Shown here in pieces: positions 8,698 to 22,707 of a DNA stretch of 64,000 nt (the stretch's first letter is position 1; each line of letters opens with the position of its first letter). A program made the position numbers and the translations under genes. The stretch is from assembly GCA_022706765.1 (NCBI GenBank), contig JAKJBX010000001.1, positions 62,001 to 126,000 on the forward strand, written 5' to 3'. The notes beneath the pieces are model-generated. The model did not search any database, was not told the DNA's origin, and was given only the letters and a program-made list of their open reading frames with translations. This stretch comes from Bacillota bacterium (lineage in GTDB: Bacteria > Bacillota > Clostridia > Monoglobales > Firm-18).

Positions 8698-8961
8698 ATG
8701 TTAAAGGAAAAGAAACAAAGCATCATCGACGACTACAAAACGCATGAAGGGGACACCGGCTCACCCGAGGTACAGGTCGCTATCCTGACGGAGCGCATCA
8801 ACCACCTCAACGAGCACTTGAAAATCAACAAGAAGGACCACCATTCCAGAAGAGGGCTGCTCAAAATGGTCGGTCAGCGCAGAGGTCTTTTGAATTACCT
8901 CAGCAAAAAGAACATCGAACGGTACAGAACCTTAATACAGAGGCTTGGGCTCAGGCACTAA
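8698..8961 (+). CDS. rpsO: 30S ribosomal protein S15
   Basis: An 87-residue protein with the S15 hallmarks [19 protein letters not shown] (helix 1-2) and [21 protein letters not shown]. It binds the central domain of 16S rRNA as a primary assembly protein. ATG 8698 follows GGAGG (8687-8691) with 6-nt spacing; the in-frame upstream ATG 8683 lies before this site and is rejected. Followed by pnp, the common arrangement. Confidence 0.97.
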   Translation: MLKEKKQSIIDDYKTHEGDTGSPEVQVAILTERINHLNEHLKINKKDHHSRRGLLKMVGQRRGLLNYLSKKNIERYRTLIQRLGLRH

Positions 8962-8971
8962 AATGCGGAGG

Positions 8972-8997
8972 GCGGACTTTTTGTGTCCGCTCTTTCT
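8972..8997 (+). terminator. Probable intrinsic terminator/attenuator after rpsO
   Basis: GCGGAC (8972-8977) pairs with GTCCGC (8985-8990), followed by TCTTTCT. The stem is short and the T-tract interrupted, so it may act as an attenuator before pnp. Confidence 0.5.
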
Positions 8998-9036
8998 GAT
9001 GTAAAGGCAAACGTTGTTTGCCTTTACATCAGAAAG
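8992..9036. repeat. Perfect 21-bp palindrome between rpsO and pnp
   Basis: Bases 8992-9012 are the exact reverse complement of 9016-9036, with GTT as loop. It has the same build (about 20-bp perfect stem, 3-nt loop) as the palindrome in the rimP leader but a different sequence and no adjacent repeat core. It lies in the rpsO-pnp spacer, where RNase III-type processing sites are known in other bacteria. Confidence 0.9.
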
Positions 9037-9156
9037 AAAACCCCATTTCTTTCAAAAATCCGGGGCAGTCATCTTAGCAGTTAATTATGTGCCTTGAAAC
9101 GGCAGGGCGCAAAATTAAGTGCTAATGCTGTCCCGTCAAAACAGGAGGAACAGACA

Positions 9157-11244
9157 ATGGCAATCAGAACATTTGAAACAGAGGTAGGCGGCAGAAAGCT
9201 GGTCGTCGAAACCGGAAAAATGGCGCAGCTTGCCAACGGGCAATGCCTCGTACGCTACGGCGAAACGGCGGTACAGGTTGCGGTCACCGCATCCGAAAAA
9301 CCCAGGGCGGGCATTGACTTTTTCCCGCTCAGCGTGGACTATGAAGAGCGTCTTTACTCCGTCGGCAAAATTCCCGGCAGCTTTATGAAGCGCGAGGGAC
9401 GCCCGTCGGAAAAGGCAGTACTGACCAGCAGGGTCATCGACAGACCAATCCGCCCGCTGTTCCCGAAGGACCTGCGCAACGACGTATCGGTCGTGGCGAC
9501 GGTGTTCTGCGTCGAGCAGGACAACCAGCCCGAATTTGCGGCGATGATCGGCACGGGCATCGCACTGGCGGTTTCCGACATCCCGTTCGACGGTCCGATT
9601 GCCAGCGTGTTCGTCGGCATCGAGGACGGCAGGTTCGTTATCAACCCGACCTCGAAGCAGCGTGAGACAAGTCCCCTGAACCTGACGGTTTCAGGCACGA
9701 AAGAGCTTGTCGCCATGATCGAGGCGGGCGCAAGCGAGGTTGACGACGATGTGATGTTTGATGCGATCATGTTCGGTCACGAAGAGGTCAAAAGGCTTTG
9801 CGGTTTCATTGACGAAATCGCCGCAGAGATCGGCAAGCCCGAGAAGATCAAATATGAGGCGCACCATGTGAGCGAGGAAATATACAATGCGGTCTCCGGC
9901 TTTGCGCTGGATATGGTCAAGACGGCGATCGACACCGACGACAAAAACGTCCGTGACGCCAACCTGTTTGCGGTGCGTGAGAAAATTGACGCAGAATTTG
10001 CCGATAAGTTTGAGGACTATGAGGCAAACATCGACGAGATCATGTACCTGATGCAAAAGAATATCGTCCGCAGATGGCTGCTCGACGAGGGCAAGCGTGT
10101 GGACGGTCGGGGCGTTGATGACATCCGTCCGCTGTCGGCGGAGGTTGGGCTGTTTGCCCGAACGCACGGTTCGGGACTGTTCAGCAGGGGTCAGACCCAG
10201 GTGCTCACCGTTGCGACGCTCGGCGCGCTCGGCGAGGTACAAAAGCTTGACGGCATCGACGATTCAGAATTCAAAAGATATATGCATCACTATAACTTCC
10301 CCTCATACAGCGTGGGCGAAACCCGCCCGTCAAGGGGACCTGGCAGGCGTGAAATCGGTCACGGCGCGCTTGCGGAAAAAGCGCTTGAACCCGTCATCCC
10401 GTCAGAGGACGAATTCCCTTACGCTATCCGTTTGGTCAGCGAGGTGCTTTCCTCAAACGGCTCGACCTCACAGGGCAGCATCTGCGGCAGCACGCTGGCG
10501 TTGATGGACGCAGGCGTACCGATCAAAGCGCCTGTGGCGGGTATTTCCGTTGGTCTGATTACCGAGGGCGACAGGTTTATGACCATGCTTGATATCCAGG
10601 GGCTTGAGGACTTCCACGGCGACATGGACTTTAAGGTGGCTGGCACCAAAAAGGGCATCACCGCCATTCAGATGGACCTTAAAATACACGGCTTGACCCC
10701 CGAGATCATCAAGGAAGCGCTCATCAAGACCCGTGACGCAAGGTACGGCATTTTGGACGGCGTCATGCGGAATGCCATCGCCGAACCCCGCCCCGAGATG
10801 TCGAAGTATGCACCGAGGGTGGTCATTATGCAGATCGACCCCGATAAGATTCGTGATGTTATCGGCTCGGGCGGCAAGGTTATCCAAAAAATCATCGCCG
10901 ACACAGGTGTTAAGATTGACATTGACGATTCCGGCAGGGTGCTGATCATGTCCTATGATCAAGAAAGCAGCGATGCGGCGGTCAAGATCATCACCGGCAT
11001 CGTCAAGGAGCCGGAGATCGGCGAGGTTTACCTCGGCAAGGTCGTCAGGATCATGGCGTTCGGCGCGTTCGTCGAGTTCCTGCCCGGCAAGGACGGGCTG
11101 GTGCATATTTCAAAGCTTGACAAAAAACGTGTCGAAAAGGTTGAGGACGTCGTCAACATCGGCGACGAAATCATGGTTAAGGTCATAGAAATCGACGATA
11201 AGGGAAGAATAAATCTGTCAAGAAAAGATTGCCTCAAAGATTAG
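9157..11244 (+). CDS. pnp: Polyribonucleotide nucleotidyltransferase (PNPase)
   Basis: A 695-residue phosphorolytic 3'-5' exoribonuclease and part of the RNA decay machinery. Two RNase PH domains are visible (first: [20 protein letters not shown] with [13 protein letters not shown]; second: [20 protein letters not shown] and [17 protein letters not shown]), separated by the helical linker. The KH domain holds [13 protein letters not shown] and the S1 domain starts at [20 protein letters not shown]. The start is ATG 9157 after AGGAGGAA (9143-9150); an in-frame start at 9094 lacks a site. Confidence 0.98.
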   Translation: MAIRTFETEVGGRKLVVETGKMAQLANGQCLVRYGETAVQVAVTASEKPRAGIDFFPLSVDYEERLYSVGKIPGSFMKREGRPSEKAVLTSRVIDRPIRPLFPKDLRNDVSVVATVFCVEQDNQPEFAAMIGTGIALAVSDIPFDGPIASVFVGIEDGRFVINPTSKQRETSPLNLTVSGTKELVAMIEAGASEVDDDVMFDAIMFGHEEVKRLCGFIDEIAAEIGKPEKIKYEAHHVSEEIYNAVSGFALDMVKTAIDTDDKNVRDANLFAVREKIDAEFADKFEDYEANIDEIMYLMQKNIVRRWLLDEGKRVDGRGVDDIRPLSAEVGLFARTHGSGLFSRGQTQVLTVATLGALGEVQKLDGIDDSEFKRYMHHYNFPSYSVGETRPSRGPGRREIGHGALAEKALEPVIPSEDEFPYAIRLVSEVLSSNGSTSQGSICGSTLALMDAGVPIKAPVAGISVGLITEGDRFMTMLDIQGLEDFHGDMDFKVAGTKKGITAIQMDLKIHGLTPEIIKEALIKTRDARYGILDGVMRNAIAEPRPEMSKYAPRVVIMQIDPDKIRDVIGSGGKVIQKIIADTGVKIDIDDSGRVLIMSYDQESSDAAVKIITGIVKEPEIGEVYLGKVVRIMAFGAFVEFLPGKDGLVHISKLDKKRVEKVEDVVNIGDEIMVKVIEIDDKGRINLSRKDCLKD

Positions 11245-11341
11245 TCGTTGATATAACAACCGTTGCCGCCGCAATTCAGACATGGGTTGCGGCGGTTATT
11301 AGCTTAGAGCTGTATTCATACGAAGATGAGGGTTGATATTT

Positions 11342-12562
11342 TTGCACGAAATCATTACGCTGCCGGGCGGACTTCGCCTGGTCATCGAAAATATTCCGCA
11401 TGTCAAGTCCGTCACTGTCGGCGTTTGGGTGGGAACGGGCTCCTGCCGTGAAACACGGGCAAACAGCGGCATTTCACATTTCATCGAGCATATGCTGTTC
11501 AAAGGGACGCAGCGGCGCACCGCCAAGGAAATCGCGGAAGCGATCGACGACATCGGCGGACAGCTCAACGCCTTTACAGGCAGGGACTGCACTTGCTTTT
11601 ATGCCAAGGTGCTGTCCGCTCATTTGGATATGGCGGTCGACATCCTTGCTGACATGCTGTTCAACTCGCTTTTTGACCAAAACGATATGGCGCTCGAAAA
11701 AGGCGTCATACTCGAAGAGATCAATATGTACGAGGACACGCCGGAGGAGCTTGTCCATGATGTGCTGACGGAAAAATCGTGGCAGGGCAACGCCTTGGGG
11801 TATTCGATTTTAGGGTCGGCAAAATCCCTGAAAAAAATCACCCGTGAGGATGTTTTGGCGTATATGCAAAAATACTACACCCCGTCGAACTGCGTGGTGT
11901 CGGTGGTCGGAAACTTTGAGCGTGAGGTCCTTTTGGATATGTTGAAGGCCAGCTTCGGCGCATGGTCGGACAGCGGTCATGTGTTAAAGCAGCTTGCCAC
12001 GCCGAAGTTCATGCCCACCGTGACGCATATCAGCAAAGACATCGAGCAGTCGCACCTGTGCGTGGGTTACAATGCGCTGGCGAGGGGACATGAGCTGAGC
12101 TATGCGCTGATGGTGGTCAATACCGTCCTCGGCAATGGGATGAGCAGCCGCCTGTTTCAAAAGATCCGTGAGGAAAAGGGGCTTGTCTACGCTATTTATT
12201 CCTATCAAGCGATTTATGCCAAGGCGGGGATGTTCACCATCTATGCGGGGATGAACCCCGCGCGCGTCGACGAGGTGACCGCGCTTATCTTAGACGAAAT
12301 CGCCGGCATCCGGCGGCACGGCATCACACAGCGTGAGCTTGAAAAATGCAAGGAGCAGCTGAAAGGCAGTCTGATTTTGGGGCTTGAAAGCACGTCCAGC
12401 AGGATGCACAGCTTTGGTCAGTCGCTTTTGCTGATCAACAAAATTCGCACGCTTGACGAGATGATCGAACGCATAGACGGCATTGATGCCGAAAAGGTCA
12501 GGGACGTGATCGATTTAGTTTTCAACACGCCGTCGATCGCACTGGTGGAAAACAAAGGGTAG
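11342..12562 (+). CDS. M16 family zinc metallopeptidase (mitochondrial processing peptidase-like)
   Basis: A 406-residue member of the pitrilysin family. The inverted zinc motif HFIEH occupies residues 46-50, within SGISHFIEHMLFKGT, and the distal glutamate lies in LEKGVILEEINMYED. The inactive C-terminal repeat contains the REEKGLVYAIYSYQ segment. In Firmicutes this gene commonly follows pnp; its substrate is unknown. The TTG at 11342 is chosen because GAGGG at 11328-11332 is correctly spaced for it; TTG 11333 would abut that site. It is followed 12 bp later by the TPR protein gene. Confidence 0.92.
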   Translation: MHEIITLPGGLRLVIENIPHVKSVTVGVWVGTGSCRETRANSGISHFIEHMLFKGTQRRTAKEIAEAIDDIGGQLNAFTGRDCTCFYAKVLSAHLDMAVDILADMLFNSLFDQNDMALEKGVILEEINMYEDTPEELVHDVLTEKSWQGNALGYSILGSAKSLKKITREDVLAYMQKYYTPSNCVVSVVGNFEREVLLDMLKASFGAWSDSGHVLKQLATPKFMPTVTHISKDIEQSHLCVGYNALARGHELSYALMVVNTVLGNGMSSRLFQKIREEKGLVYAIYSYQAIYAKAGMFTIYAGMNPARVDEVTALILDEIAGIRRHGITQRELEKCKEQLKGSLILGLESTSSRMHSFGQSLLLINKIRTLDEMIERIDGIDAEKVRDVIDLVFNTPSIALVENKG

Positions 12563-12574
12563 GAGGAAAGGTGT

Positions 12575-13312
12575 ATGTTTGGTAAAATCATCACAGTGAT
12601 TGCCGTATTACTGATTCTGTGGAAACGGGGCGAGATCTGTGCCGGCGTCGCAAGGGCGGTCTATGCGCGGGGCAAGTCTGAAAACTGGCGCAAATGGTAT
12701 GCCTTTGCCGAAAAGATTGGCGGCATGAAATTTAACAACAGGCTGACCTACGCCTACCTGATTTTAAAGGAAGGTGACCCTGACGCCGCCAACAAAAAGT
12801 TTGCGCTGCTGTCGATGGAGCGTCTGACGAGGGAGCAAAAGCTGCAGCTCAAAGCGTCCTATGCGCTGGTGTATTGGAAGCGCGGCGAGGTGGATACCGC
12901 TATTGAAATGCTTGAAGAGGTTATCAACTCCGCCAAAACCACCAGCACCTACGGCAGTCTCGGTTATATGTACGCCTTTAACGGCAACCTTTCCAAGGCG
13001 CTCGAATTCAATCAGGAAGCCTATGAATACAACAGCACCAACCCCATCATCGTCGACAATTTGGCGTTCACCTATTACAAGGTTGGCGAATACGCCAGGG
13101 CAAGGGAGTATTATGAAAAGCTGATGGCGTTAAAGCCCACCTTTCCCGAGGCGTTTTACGGCTATGGCAGGCTGCTGGTCGAAATGGGTGAGACCGAGGC
13201 AGGGTTAGAGATGGTGCGCAAGGCGCTGTCGGCAAATTTTTCATATTTAACGGTGACTGACCGGCAGGAAATTTTGGATTATTTAGAAGAATTTGAAGAT
13301 GATAATGCATAG
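12575..13312 (+). CDS. TPR-repeat protein with N-terminal membrane anchor
   Basis: A 245-residue protein. Residues 3-16 are a hydrophobic stretch (IITVIAVLLILW) that could anchor the protein in the membrane, followed by positively charged residues. The remainder is built of tetratricopeptide repeats, clearest around NPIIVDNLAFTYYKVGEYAR and ALKPTFPEAFYGYGRLLVEM. Such repeats mediate protein contacts; no enzymatic motif is seen. It has a strong site (GGAGGAAAGG, 12562-12571) and probably shares a transcript with the M16 peptidase. Function unknown. Confidence 0.85.
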   Translation: MFGKIITVIAVLLILWKRGEICAGVARAVYARGKSENWRKWYAFAEKIGGMKFNNRLTYAYLILKEGDPDAANKKFALLSMERLTREQKLQLKASYALVYWKRGEVDTAIEMLEEVINSAKTTSTYGSLGYMYAFNGNLSKALEFNQEAYEYNSTNPIIVDNLAFTYYKVGEYARAREYYEKLMALKPTFPEAFYGYGRLLVEMGETEAGLEMVRKALSANFSYLTVTDRQEILDYLEEFEDDNA

Positions 13313-13340
13313 CGGATATAACATATAATACACGGAATAA

Positions 13341-13389
13341 ACCCCCGATAATAAGGCAATAATCCTATTAGGACTTATTATTCGGGGGT
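13341..13389 (+). promoter_or_regulatory. Long hairpin that includes the murA ribosome binding site
   Basis: ACCCCCGATAATAAG (13341-13355) pairs with CTTATTATTCGGGGGT (13374-13389), with one bulged base. The GGGGG of the right arm (13384-13388) is also the only ribosome binding site of murA, 6 nt from its ATG. A TATTTT follows. The structure can be a terminator for the upstream TPR gene, a block on murA translation, or both. A TATAAT at 13324-13329 lies just upstream, without a convincing -35. Confidence 0.7.
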
Positions 13390-13394
13390 ATTTT

Positions 13395-14645
13395 ATGCCA
13401 AGCTTTGTTGTGTCGGGTCAAAAAAGATTGAGCGGCAAGGTCAGCGTCGGCGGCTCAAAAAACTCCGCATTGCCGATCATGGCGGCGTCGCTGCTGGCGC
13501 AGGGCTGCTCGACGATTTACGACGTGCCGGCGCTTTTGGATATTCAAAATATGACGGATCTGCTGACCTGCCTCGGCGCTTCGGTTGAAAAAAGCGGCTC
13601 GGGCTTTTCGATTTGCTGCCAAAAGCCGCTGTGCGATATCTCATCCTACGAAACCGTCAGCAGGCTGCGCGCCTCGGTTTTGGTGATGGGACCGCTTTTG
13701 GCAAGGTGCGGCAGGGTCAAGATCTCCATGCCGGGTGGCTGCCAGATAGGTTCCCGCCCTGTTGACCTGCACATCAAGGGTATGCAGGCGCTTGGGGCAA
13801 AGATCACGCAGGGGCACGGATTTATTGAGGCGAGGTGCAAAAGCCTGACCGGGACAAAGATCTACCTCGACTTCCCCAGCGTCGGCGCGACCGAAAACCT
13901 GATGATGGCGGCGTCGCTTGCCAAGGGGCAGACGATCATCGAAAACGCCGCCGTTGAGCCTGAAATCGTGGATTTGGCAAATTACATCAACCTCATGGGC
14001 GGAAAAATCGTGGGTGCAGGGACAGGAACCATCCGCATTACGGGGGTAACGGAGCTGAATGGACAGACGCATACGGTCATACCTGACCGTATTGAGGCAG
14101 GAACATACGCGGCGGCAGCCGCAATCACTAGAGGAAGGATACAGATAGATAACGTGGTGCCCGACCACTTAAAGCCCATCACCTCAAAGCTGCGTGAGGT
14201 GGGCATCGCTGTGACCGAGGGTGACAGTCACATCATAGTCGACGCTTCGGACAAGCAAAAGGCGACCGACATTAAGACGCTGCCGTATCCGGGCTTTCCG
14301 ACCGATATGCAAGCGCCCTATTCGTCGCTCATGTCTATTGCGGAAGGGACGAGCATGGTGATCGAAACCATTTTTGAAAACCGCTTTCTCCATATGCCGG
14401 AGCTTGTGCGGATGGGTGCGCACGTCAAAATTGAGGGCAGGACGGCAGTCATCGAGGGAACAAAAAAACTGAGCGGCGCAAAGGTCAAGGCGACAGACCT
14501 GCGTGCGGGCGCCGCGCTGGTGATTGCGGCGCTGGCGGCGGAGGGCGACACCGAGATCGGCGAGATCGAGCATATTGACCGCGGGTACAGCGAAATGGAC
14601 AGGAAGCTCACTGCCCTCGGCGCTGATATTGTACGTAAGGATTGA
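13395..14645 (+). CDS. murA: UDP-N-acetylglucosamine 1-carboxyvinyltransferase MurA
   Basis: A 416-residue enzyme that transfers enolpyruvate from PEP to UDP-GlcNAc, the first committed step of peptidoglycan synthesis. VGGSKNSALPIMAASLLA marks the N-terminus and MPGGCQIGSRPVDLH carries the catalytic cysteine at residue 116. A cysteine here means the target of fosfomycin is intact. FPTDMQAPYSSLMSIA and RGYSEMDRKL complete the active site. The last 38 bp overlap the convergent queT gene on the other strand. Confidence 0.97.
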   Translation: MPSFVVSGQKRLSGKVSVGGSKNSALPIMAASLLAQGCSTIYDVPALLDIQNMTDLLTCLGASVEKSGSGFSICCQKPLCDISSYETVSRLRASVLVMGPLLARCGRVKISMPGGCQIGSRPVDLHIKGMQALGAKITQGHGFIEARCKSLTGTKIYLDFPSVGATENLMMAASLAKGQTIIENAAVEPEIVDLANYINLMGGKIVGAGTGTIRITGVTELNGQTHTVIPDRIEAGTYAAAAAITRGRIQIDNVVPDHLKPITSKLREVGIAVTEGDSHIIVDASDKQKATDIKTLPYPGFPTDMQAPYSSLMSIAEGTSMVIETIFENRFLHMPELVRMGAHVKIEGRTAVIEGTKKLSGAKVKATDLRAGAALVIAALAAEGDTEIGEIEHIDRGYSEMDRKLTALGADIVRKD

Positions 14646-15099
14646 TTTTTTCCTGATATTTTTGATAATTGATGATGAAATAGATCGGTATGACATAGCA
14701 GGCGATTAACTGACCCGCACCGACCGTGAGCATGTTCATCCATGTCAGCCCGCCGAATTGCAGCGTCAGATAATATCCCACGACCCATGCGTTTAACAGT
14801 ACCGGAGGCAATGGCACCAGCCATTGTTTTTTTCGCAGCTTAAATGAAAGGAACGCCGCAACCAGGGTGGTTAGGCTGCCGAACACGATGTCAATGATGT
14901 TTCCTGTGTACATATTTGCCACCAAACAGCCGATAAAAAGCCCGGGTATCGCCGCGGGCGTAAATGCGGGCAGGATGGTCAGTGCCTCGGAAAAGCGTAT
15001 CTGCACGGGACCGTAGGATAATGGTGCGATTAGCATGGTGAGTGCCGCATAAACTGCCGCAATCACCGCAGCATGTGCGATAAAACGTGTGGTTTTCAT
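14608..15099 (-). CDS. queT: QueT-family transporter (ECF S component, queuosine precursor)
   Basis: A 163-residue integral membrane protein with about five hydrophobic helices. The N-terminal AAVIAAVYAALTMLIAPLSY, GPVQIRFSEALTILPAFTPA and GLFIGCLVANMYTG match the QueT (DUF988) family, substrate-binding components of energy-coupling-factor transporters predicted to import preQ1 or preQ0. ATG 15099 is preceded on its strand by GGAGGGGACAGCCCT; a longer reading from 15153 lacks a site. A -10-like TATAAT (15139-15134) lies upstream. No preQ1 riboswitch pattern was recognised in the leader. Its 3' end runs 38 bp into murA. Confidence 0.88.
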   Translation of the reverse strand: MKTTRFIAHAAVIAAVYAALTMLIAPLSYGPVQIRFSEALTILPAFTPAAIPGLFIGCLVANMYTGNIIDIVFGSLTTLVAAFLSFKLRKKQWLVPLPPVLLNAWVVGYYLTLQFGGLTWMNMLTVGAGQLIACYVIPIYFIINYQKYQEKINPYVQYQRRGQ

Positions 15100-15182
15100 A
15101 GGGCTGTCCCCTCCGATTAGAAATAATTTTAATATTATACAATACTTTTGCAAAAAAAGCTACAATTTTGTGGATTTTTTTC

Positions 15183-15211
15183 TTGACAAGTTGATTTTGC
15201 AATGGTAAAAT
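15183..15211 (+). promoter_or_regulatory. Predicted SigA promoter for rpoB-rpoC
   Basis: TTGACA 15183-15188 and TAAAAT 15206-15211, 17-bp spacer, about 95 bp before the rpoB start. A second TATAAT (15223-15228) has a weak -35. Confidence 0.8.
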
Positions 15212-15315
15212 AATACCCTGACTATAATAGGTAAAATGGATTATTATGAGAAAAAATATCCGACATCCTTATTTTAAGCGGGTTTTGGAACGTAAATATT
15301 AACGAGGTGATTAGT

Positions 15316-18300
15316 TTGACAGTACATCCTATTAAACTTGGTAAGAACACACGCATGAGCTTTTCACGAATCGGTGAAACTTTGGAAATGCCCAACCTCA
15401 TCGAAATTCAGAAAAACTCGTACAATTGGTTCATTACCAAGGGACTTGGAGAGGTTTTTCACGACATCTCACACATCACGGACTTTTCGGGCAACCTGAT
15501 CTTGGAATTCGTGGATTATTCTATTGACAGCACGCCTAAGTACTCGGTTGAAGAGAGTAAGGAACGTGATGCGACATATTGTTCCGCCCTGCGTTCAAAG
15601 ATCCGCCTTATTGAAAAAGAAGCGGGTGCGGTGAAAGCGGTCAAGGAGTCGGAAATCTTTTTGGGTGACTTCCCGCTGATGACCGAACAGGGAACATTTA
15701 TCATAAACGGAGCCGAGCGTGTCATTGTTAGCCAGCTGGTCCGTGCGCCCGGCATTTACTATGCGATGCAGTATGACAAGACGGGCAAGCCGCTTTTCTC
15801 CAACACCGTCATCCCCAACAGGGGCGCGTGGCTGGAATATGAAACCGATTCCAACGACGTTGTGTCGGTGCGTATTGACAGAACGCGTAAAATCCCCGTC
15901 ACGGTATTCCTTCGTGCGCTGGGGCTTGGCACTGACGCCGAAATCACCGGGATGTTCGGCGAGAGCGAGCTTTTGACGGCGACCATCGAAAAGGACACCG
16001 CCAAGACTGGTGAGGACGGTCTTTTGGGAATCTACAAAAGACTGCGCCCGGGTGAGCCGCCGACGGTCGAGTCAGCGGAAACGCTGATCAACTCACTGTT
16101 TTTTGACCCGAGAAGATACGACCTTGCCAAGGTCGGACGCTATAAATTTAACAAGAAGCTGGGCATCGCCGCGCGCATTAACGGACAAATGGTTGCGGCG
16201 GACGTTGTGTCGCCAGTCACCGGCGAGATTCTGGTGTCAAAGGGCGAAAAGCTCACCCGTGAAAAGGCTGCGCTGATCGAGCAAAACGACGTCAACCGTG
16301 TCGTCGTCGATTTAGAGGGCAGGGAGGTCGTCATCTTCTCAAACAAGATGGTGCACCTTTCGAATTATGTTGATTTTGATATCAGCTCGCTCGGCATTAA
16401 GGAAAAGGTTTACCTGCCGGTGCTTGAAGACATTCTCGCAAACAACACCACTGAGGAAGAAATCAAAGAAGCCATCTTGGACAGCGTCGACGAGCTGGTT
16501 CCCAGGTACATCAGGCTGGACGACATCCTGTCCTCCATCAACTATCAGATACACCTGTCCTTCGGCATCGGTACGACCGACGACATAGACCACCTCGGCA
16601 ACCGCCGTCTGCGAAGCGTCGGCGAGCTTTTGCAAAACCAGTTCAGGATCGGTCTTGCCCGTATGGAGCGTGTCGTGCGTGAGCGTATGTCCATTCAGGA
16701 CCTTGACGTCATTGCGCCTCAGACACTGATCAATATCCGCCCCGTGAGTGCGGCAATCAAGGAGTTCTTCGGTTCTTCGCAGCTGTCGCAGTTCATGGAT
16801 CAGACCAACCCGCTTGCCGAGCTGACCAATAAAAGAAGGCTGTCGGCGCTCGGACCCGGCGGTCTGTCGAGGGAGCGCGCCGGCTTTGAGGTCCGTGACG
16901 TCCACCACTCGCACTACGGCAGGATGTGCCCGATCGAGTCTCCGGAAGGACCCAATATCGGTCTTATTTCATCGCTTTCGACCTATGCCCGTGTCAACGA
17001 GTACGGGTTTATTGAGACACCTTACAGAACGGTTGACAAGGAAACGGGTCAGGTCACCGACGAGACCGTCTACATGACGGCGGACGTCGAGGACGAATAC
17101 ATCATCGCTCAGGCGAACGAGCCGCTCGATGAGAACAACCGTTTCATCCATAAACACATCACATCACGCTACATGGATAAGATTTTGGAGGTGGAAGCAA
17201 AGGACGTCGACTATATGGACGCCTCGCCGAAACAGATGGTGTCTGTTGCCACCGCCATGATCCCCTTCCTTGAAAACGACGACGCAAACCGTGCGCTGAT
17301 GGGCTCGAACATGCAGCGTCAGGCGGTACCGCTGATCAAGACCGATTCGCCGATCGTCGGCACGGGCATGGAATACAAGGCGGCTCAGGACTCGGGCGTG
17401 GTTGTGATCGCCAAAAACGGCGGCGTTGTCAAAAAGGTGACCGCCGAGGAAATCCAAATCAAAAATAACGCCGGTAAGCTTGACAAATATAAGCTGCTCA
17501 AATTCAAACGCTCAAACCAAAGCACCTGCATCAACCAAAAGCCAATTGTCGAAAAGGGCGAAAGGGTCGAGGCGGGCGACATCATCGCCGACGGACCGTC
17601 CACGGACACCGGCGAAATCGCGCTCGGCAGGAATATCCTCATCGGGTTCATGACCTGGGAGGGCTACAACTACGAGGATGCTATCCTTATTAACGAAAAG
17701 CTGGTCAAGGAAGATACCTTTACCTCCATACACATTGAAAAATACGAATGTGAAGCCCGTGACACCAAGCTCGGGTCGGAGGAGATCACCCGTGATATTC
17801 CCAACGTGGGCGAGGATTCGCTGCGCGACCTTGATGAGCGCGGCATTATACGCATCGGTGCGGAAGTACGCCCCGGTGATATTTTGGTGGGCAAGGTCAC
17901 GCCGAAAGGTGAAACCGAGCTGACCAGCGAAGAACGTCTGCTCCGTGCGATATTCGGCGAAAAGGCAAGGGAAGTGCGTGACACCTCTCTGAAAGTGCCG
18001 CACGGCGAAGCGGGCATTATTGTTGACGTTAAAAAGTTCACACGGCAAAATGGCGACGAGCTTCCGCCCGGCGTCAATGAGCTGGTGAGATGTTATATTG
18101 CGCAGCGCCGCAAGATCAGCGTCGGCGACAAGATGGCGGGCCGCCACGGAAATAAGGGCGTCATCTCACGCATACTCCCCGAGGAGGATATGCCGTTTCT
18201 GCCCGACGGTACGCCGCTTGAAATCGTGCTCAATCCGTTGGGTGTTCCCTCGCGTATGAATATCGGACAGGTACTCGAAGTGCATTTGGGCTATGCGGCA

Positions 18301-19101
18301 AAAGCGCTTGGCTGGAAAATCGCCTCCCCCGTGTTCGACGGCGCCAACGAGGACGACGTCATGGATACCTTGGAGCAGGCGGGCTATAACCGTGACGGTA
18401 AGACCGTCCTGTTTGACGGCAGGACCGGCGAAGCCTTTGACAGCAGGGTAACGGTCGGCTATATGTATTACTTAAAGCTTGCCCACTTGGTTGACGATAA
18501 GATCCACGCGCGTTCCACCGGTCCGTACTCACTGGTCACGCAGCAGCCGCTTGGCGGCAAGGCGCAGTTCGGCGGTCAGCGTTTTGGTGAGATGGAGGTT
18601 TGGGCGCTGGAAGCATACGGCGCCGCATATACCTTGCAGGAGATTCTGACGGTCAAGTCGGACGACGTGGTCGGAAGGGTCAAGACCTATGAGGCGATCG
18701 TCAAGGGTGAAAACATCCCGAAACCGGGCGTTCCGGAGTCCTTCAAGGTGCTCATCAAGGAGCTGCAATCACTGTCGCTCGACGTCAAGGTGCTTGACGG
18801 AGAGCTGAACGAGATCCCGATCAGGGAAAGTGTGGACGAGGAAGAGGACTACACCATCAGGGAAATCGTTTTGGGCGATACCCCGGGCTATGAGAAGTCG
18901 GAGCTTCTGCCTCTCCCTGTCGCCAAGGAGAACATGACCGAGGACGACATCGTCGACGAGATTTTGAGTATGGATGAGGTTACAGAAGAGGACGAATTGG
19001 AAGAGGACTTTGCAAAGGACGCTGCGTTGTCGGACTTTGATGCGGAGGACTCGGACGAGGATTTTGACGAAGAAGAGGAAGCGGACGACATCCTGCTCTA
19101 A
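15316..19101 (+). CDS. rpoB: DNA-directed RNA polymerase subunit beta
   Basis: A 1261-residue beta subunit. The start [20 protein letters not shown] is typical; TTG 15316 is chosen over GTG 15307 because GAGGTGA is spaced correctly for it. The rifampicin-binding cluster reads [17 protein letters not shown] followed by [13 protein letters not shown]: the residue equivalent to E. coli His526 is asparagine (residue 505, AAT at 16828-16830). Conserved [20 protein letters not shown] and the C-terminal [20 protein letters not shown] are intact. An acidic tail of about 55 residues, rich in Asp and Glu, closes the protein. No rplJ-rplL genes precede it. Confidence 0.98.
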   Translation: MTVHPIKLGKNTRMSFSRIGETLEMPNLIEIQKNSYNWFITKGLGEVFHDISHITDFSGNLILEFVDYSIDSTPKYSVEESKERDATYCSALRSKIRLIEKEAGAVKAVKESEIFLGDFPLMTEQGTFIINGAERVIVSQLVRAPGIYYAMQYDKTGKPLFSNTVIPNRGAWLEYETDSNDVVSVRIDRTRKIPVTVFLRALGLGTDAEITGMFGESELLTATIEKDTAKTGEDGLLGIYKRLRPGEPPTVESAETLINSLFFDPRRYDLAKVGRYKFNKKLGIAARINGQMVAADVVSPVTGEILVSKGEKLTREKAALIEQNDVNRVVVDLEGREVVIFSNKMVHLSNYVDFDISSLGIKEKVYLPVLEDILANNTTEEEIKEAILDSVDELVPRYIRLDDILSSINYQIHLSFGIGTTDDIDHLGNRRLRSVGELLQNQFRIGLARMERVVRERMSIQDLDVIAPQTLINIRPVSAAIKEFFGSSQLSQFMDQTNPLAELTNKRRLSALGPGGLSRERAGFEVRDVHHSHYGRMCPIESPEGPNIGLISSLSTYARVNEYGFIETPYRTVDKETGQVTDETVYMTADVEDEYIIAQANEPLDENNRFIHKHITSRYMDKILEVEAKDVDYMDASPKQMVSVATAMIPFLENDDANRALMGSNMQRQAVPLIKTDSPIVGTGMEYKAAQDSGVVVIAKNGGVVKKVTAEEIQIKNNAGKLDKYKLLKFKRSNQSTCINQKPIVEKGERVEAGDIIADGPSTDTGEIALGRNILIGFMTWEGYNYEDAILINEKLVKEDTFTSIHIEKYECEARDTKLGSEEITRDIPNVGEDSLRDLDERGIIRIGAEVRPGDILVGKVTPKGETELTSEERLLRAIFGEKAREVRDTSLKVPHGEAGIIVDVKKFTRQNGDELPPGVNELVRCYIAQRRKISVGDKMAGRHGNKGVISRILPEEDMPFLPDGTPLEIVLNPLGVPSRMNIGQVLEVHLGYAAKALGWKIASPVFDGANEDDVMDTLEQAGYNRDGKTVLFDGRTGEAFDSRVTVGYMYYLKLAHLVDDKIHARSTGPYSLVTQQPLGGKAQFGGQRFGEMEVWALEAYGAAYTLQEILTVKSDDVVGRVKTYEAIVKGENIPKPGVPESFKVLIKELQSLSLDVKVLDGELNEIPIRESVDEEEDYTIREIVLGDTPGYEKSELLPLPVAKENMTEDDIVDEILSMDEVTEEDELEEDFAKDAALSDFDAEDSDEDFDEEEEADDILL

Positions 19102-19168
19102 AAAACCCGTGGCAATGATGCAAATGAAGGTTTGTGCCATTGCCGAAAAACAAAAGGAGCTGAGCATA

Positions 19169-22696
<3,528 letters not shown>

Positions 22697-22707
22697 CTTG
22701 CGTATTG

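Noticed and set aside
15100..15240. preQ1 riboswitch upstream of queT
   Set aside because: The leader shows no preQ1-I or preQ1-II pattern (no C-rich loop or A-rich tail in the right place).
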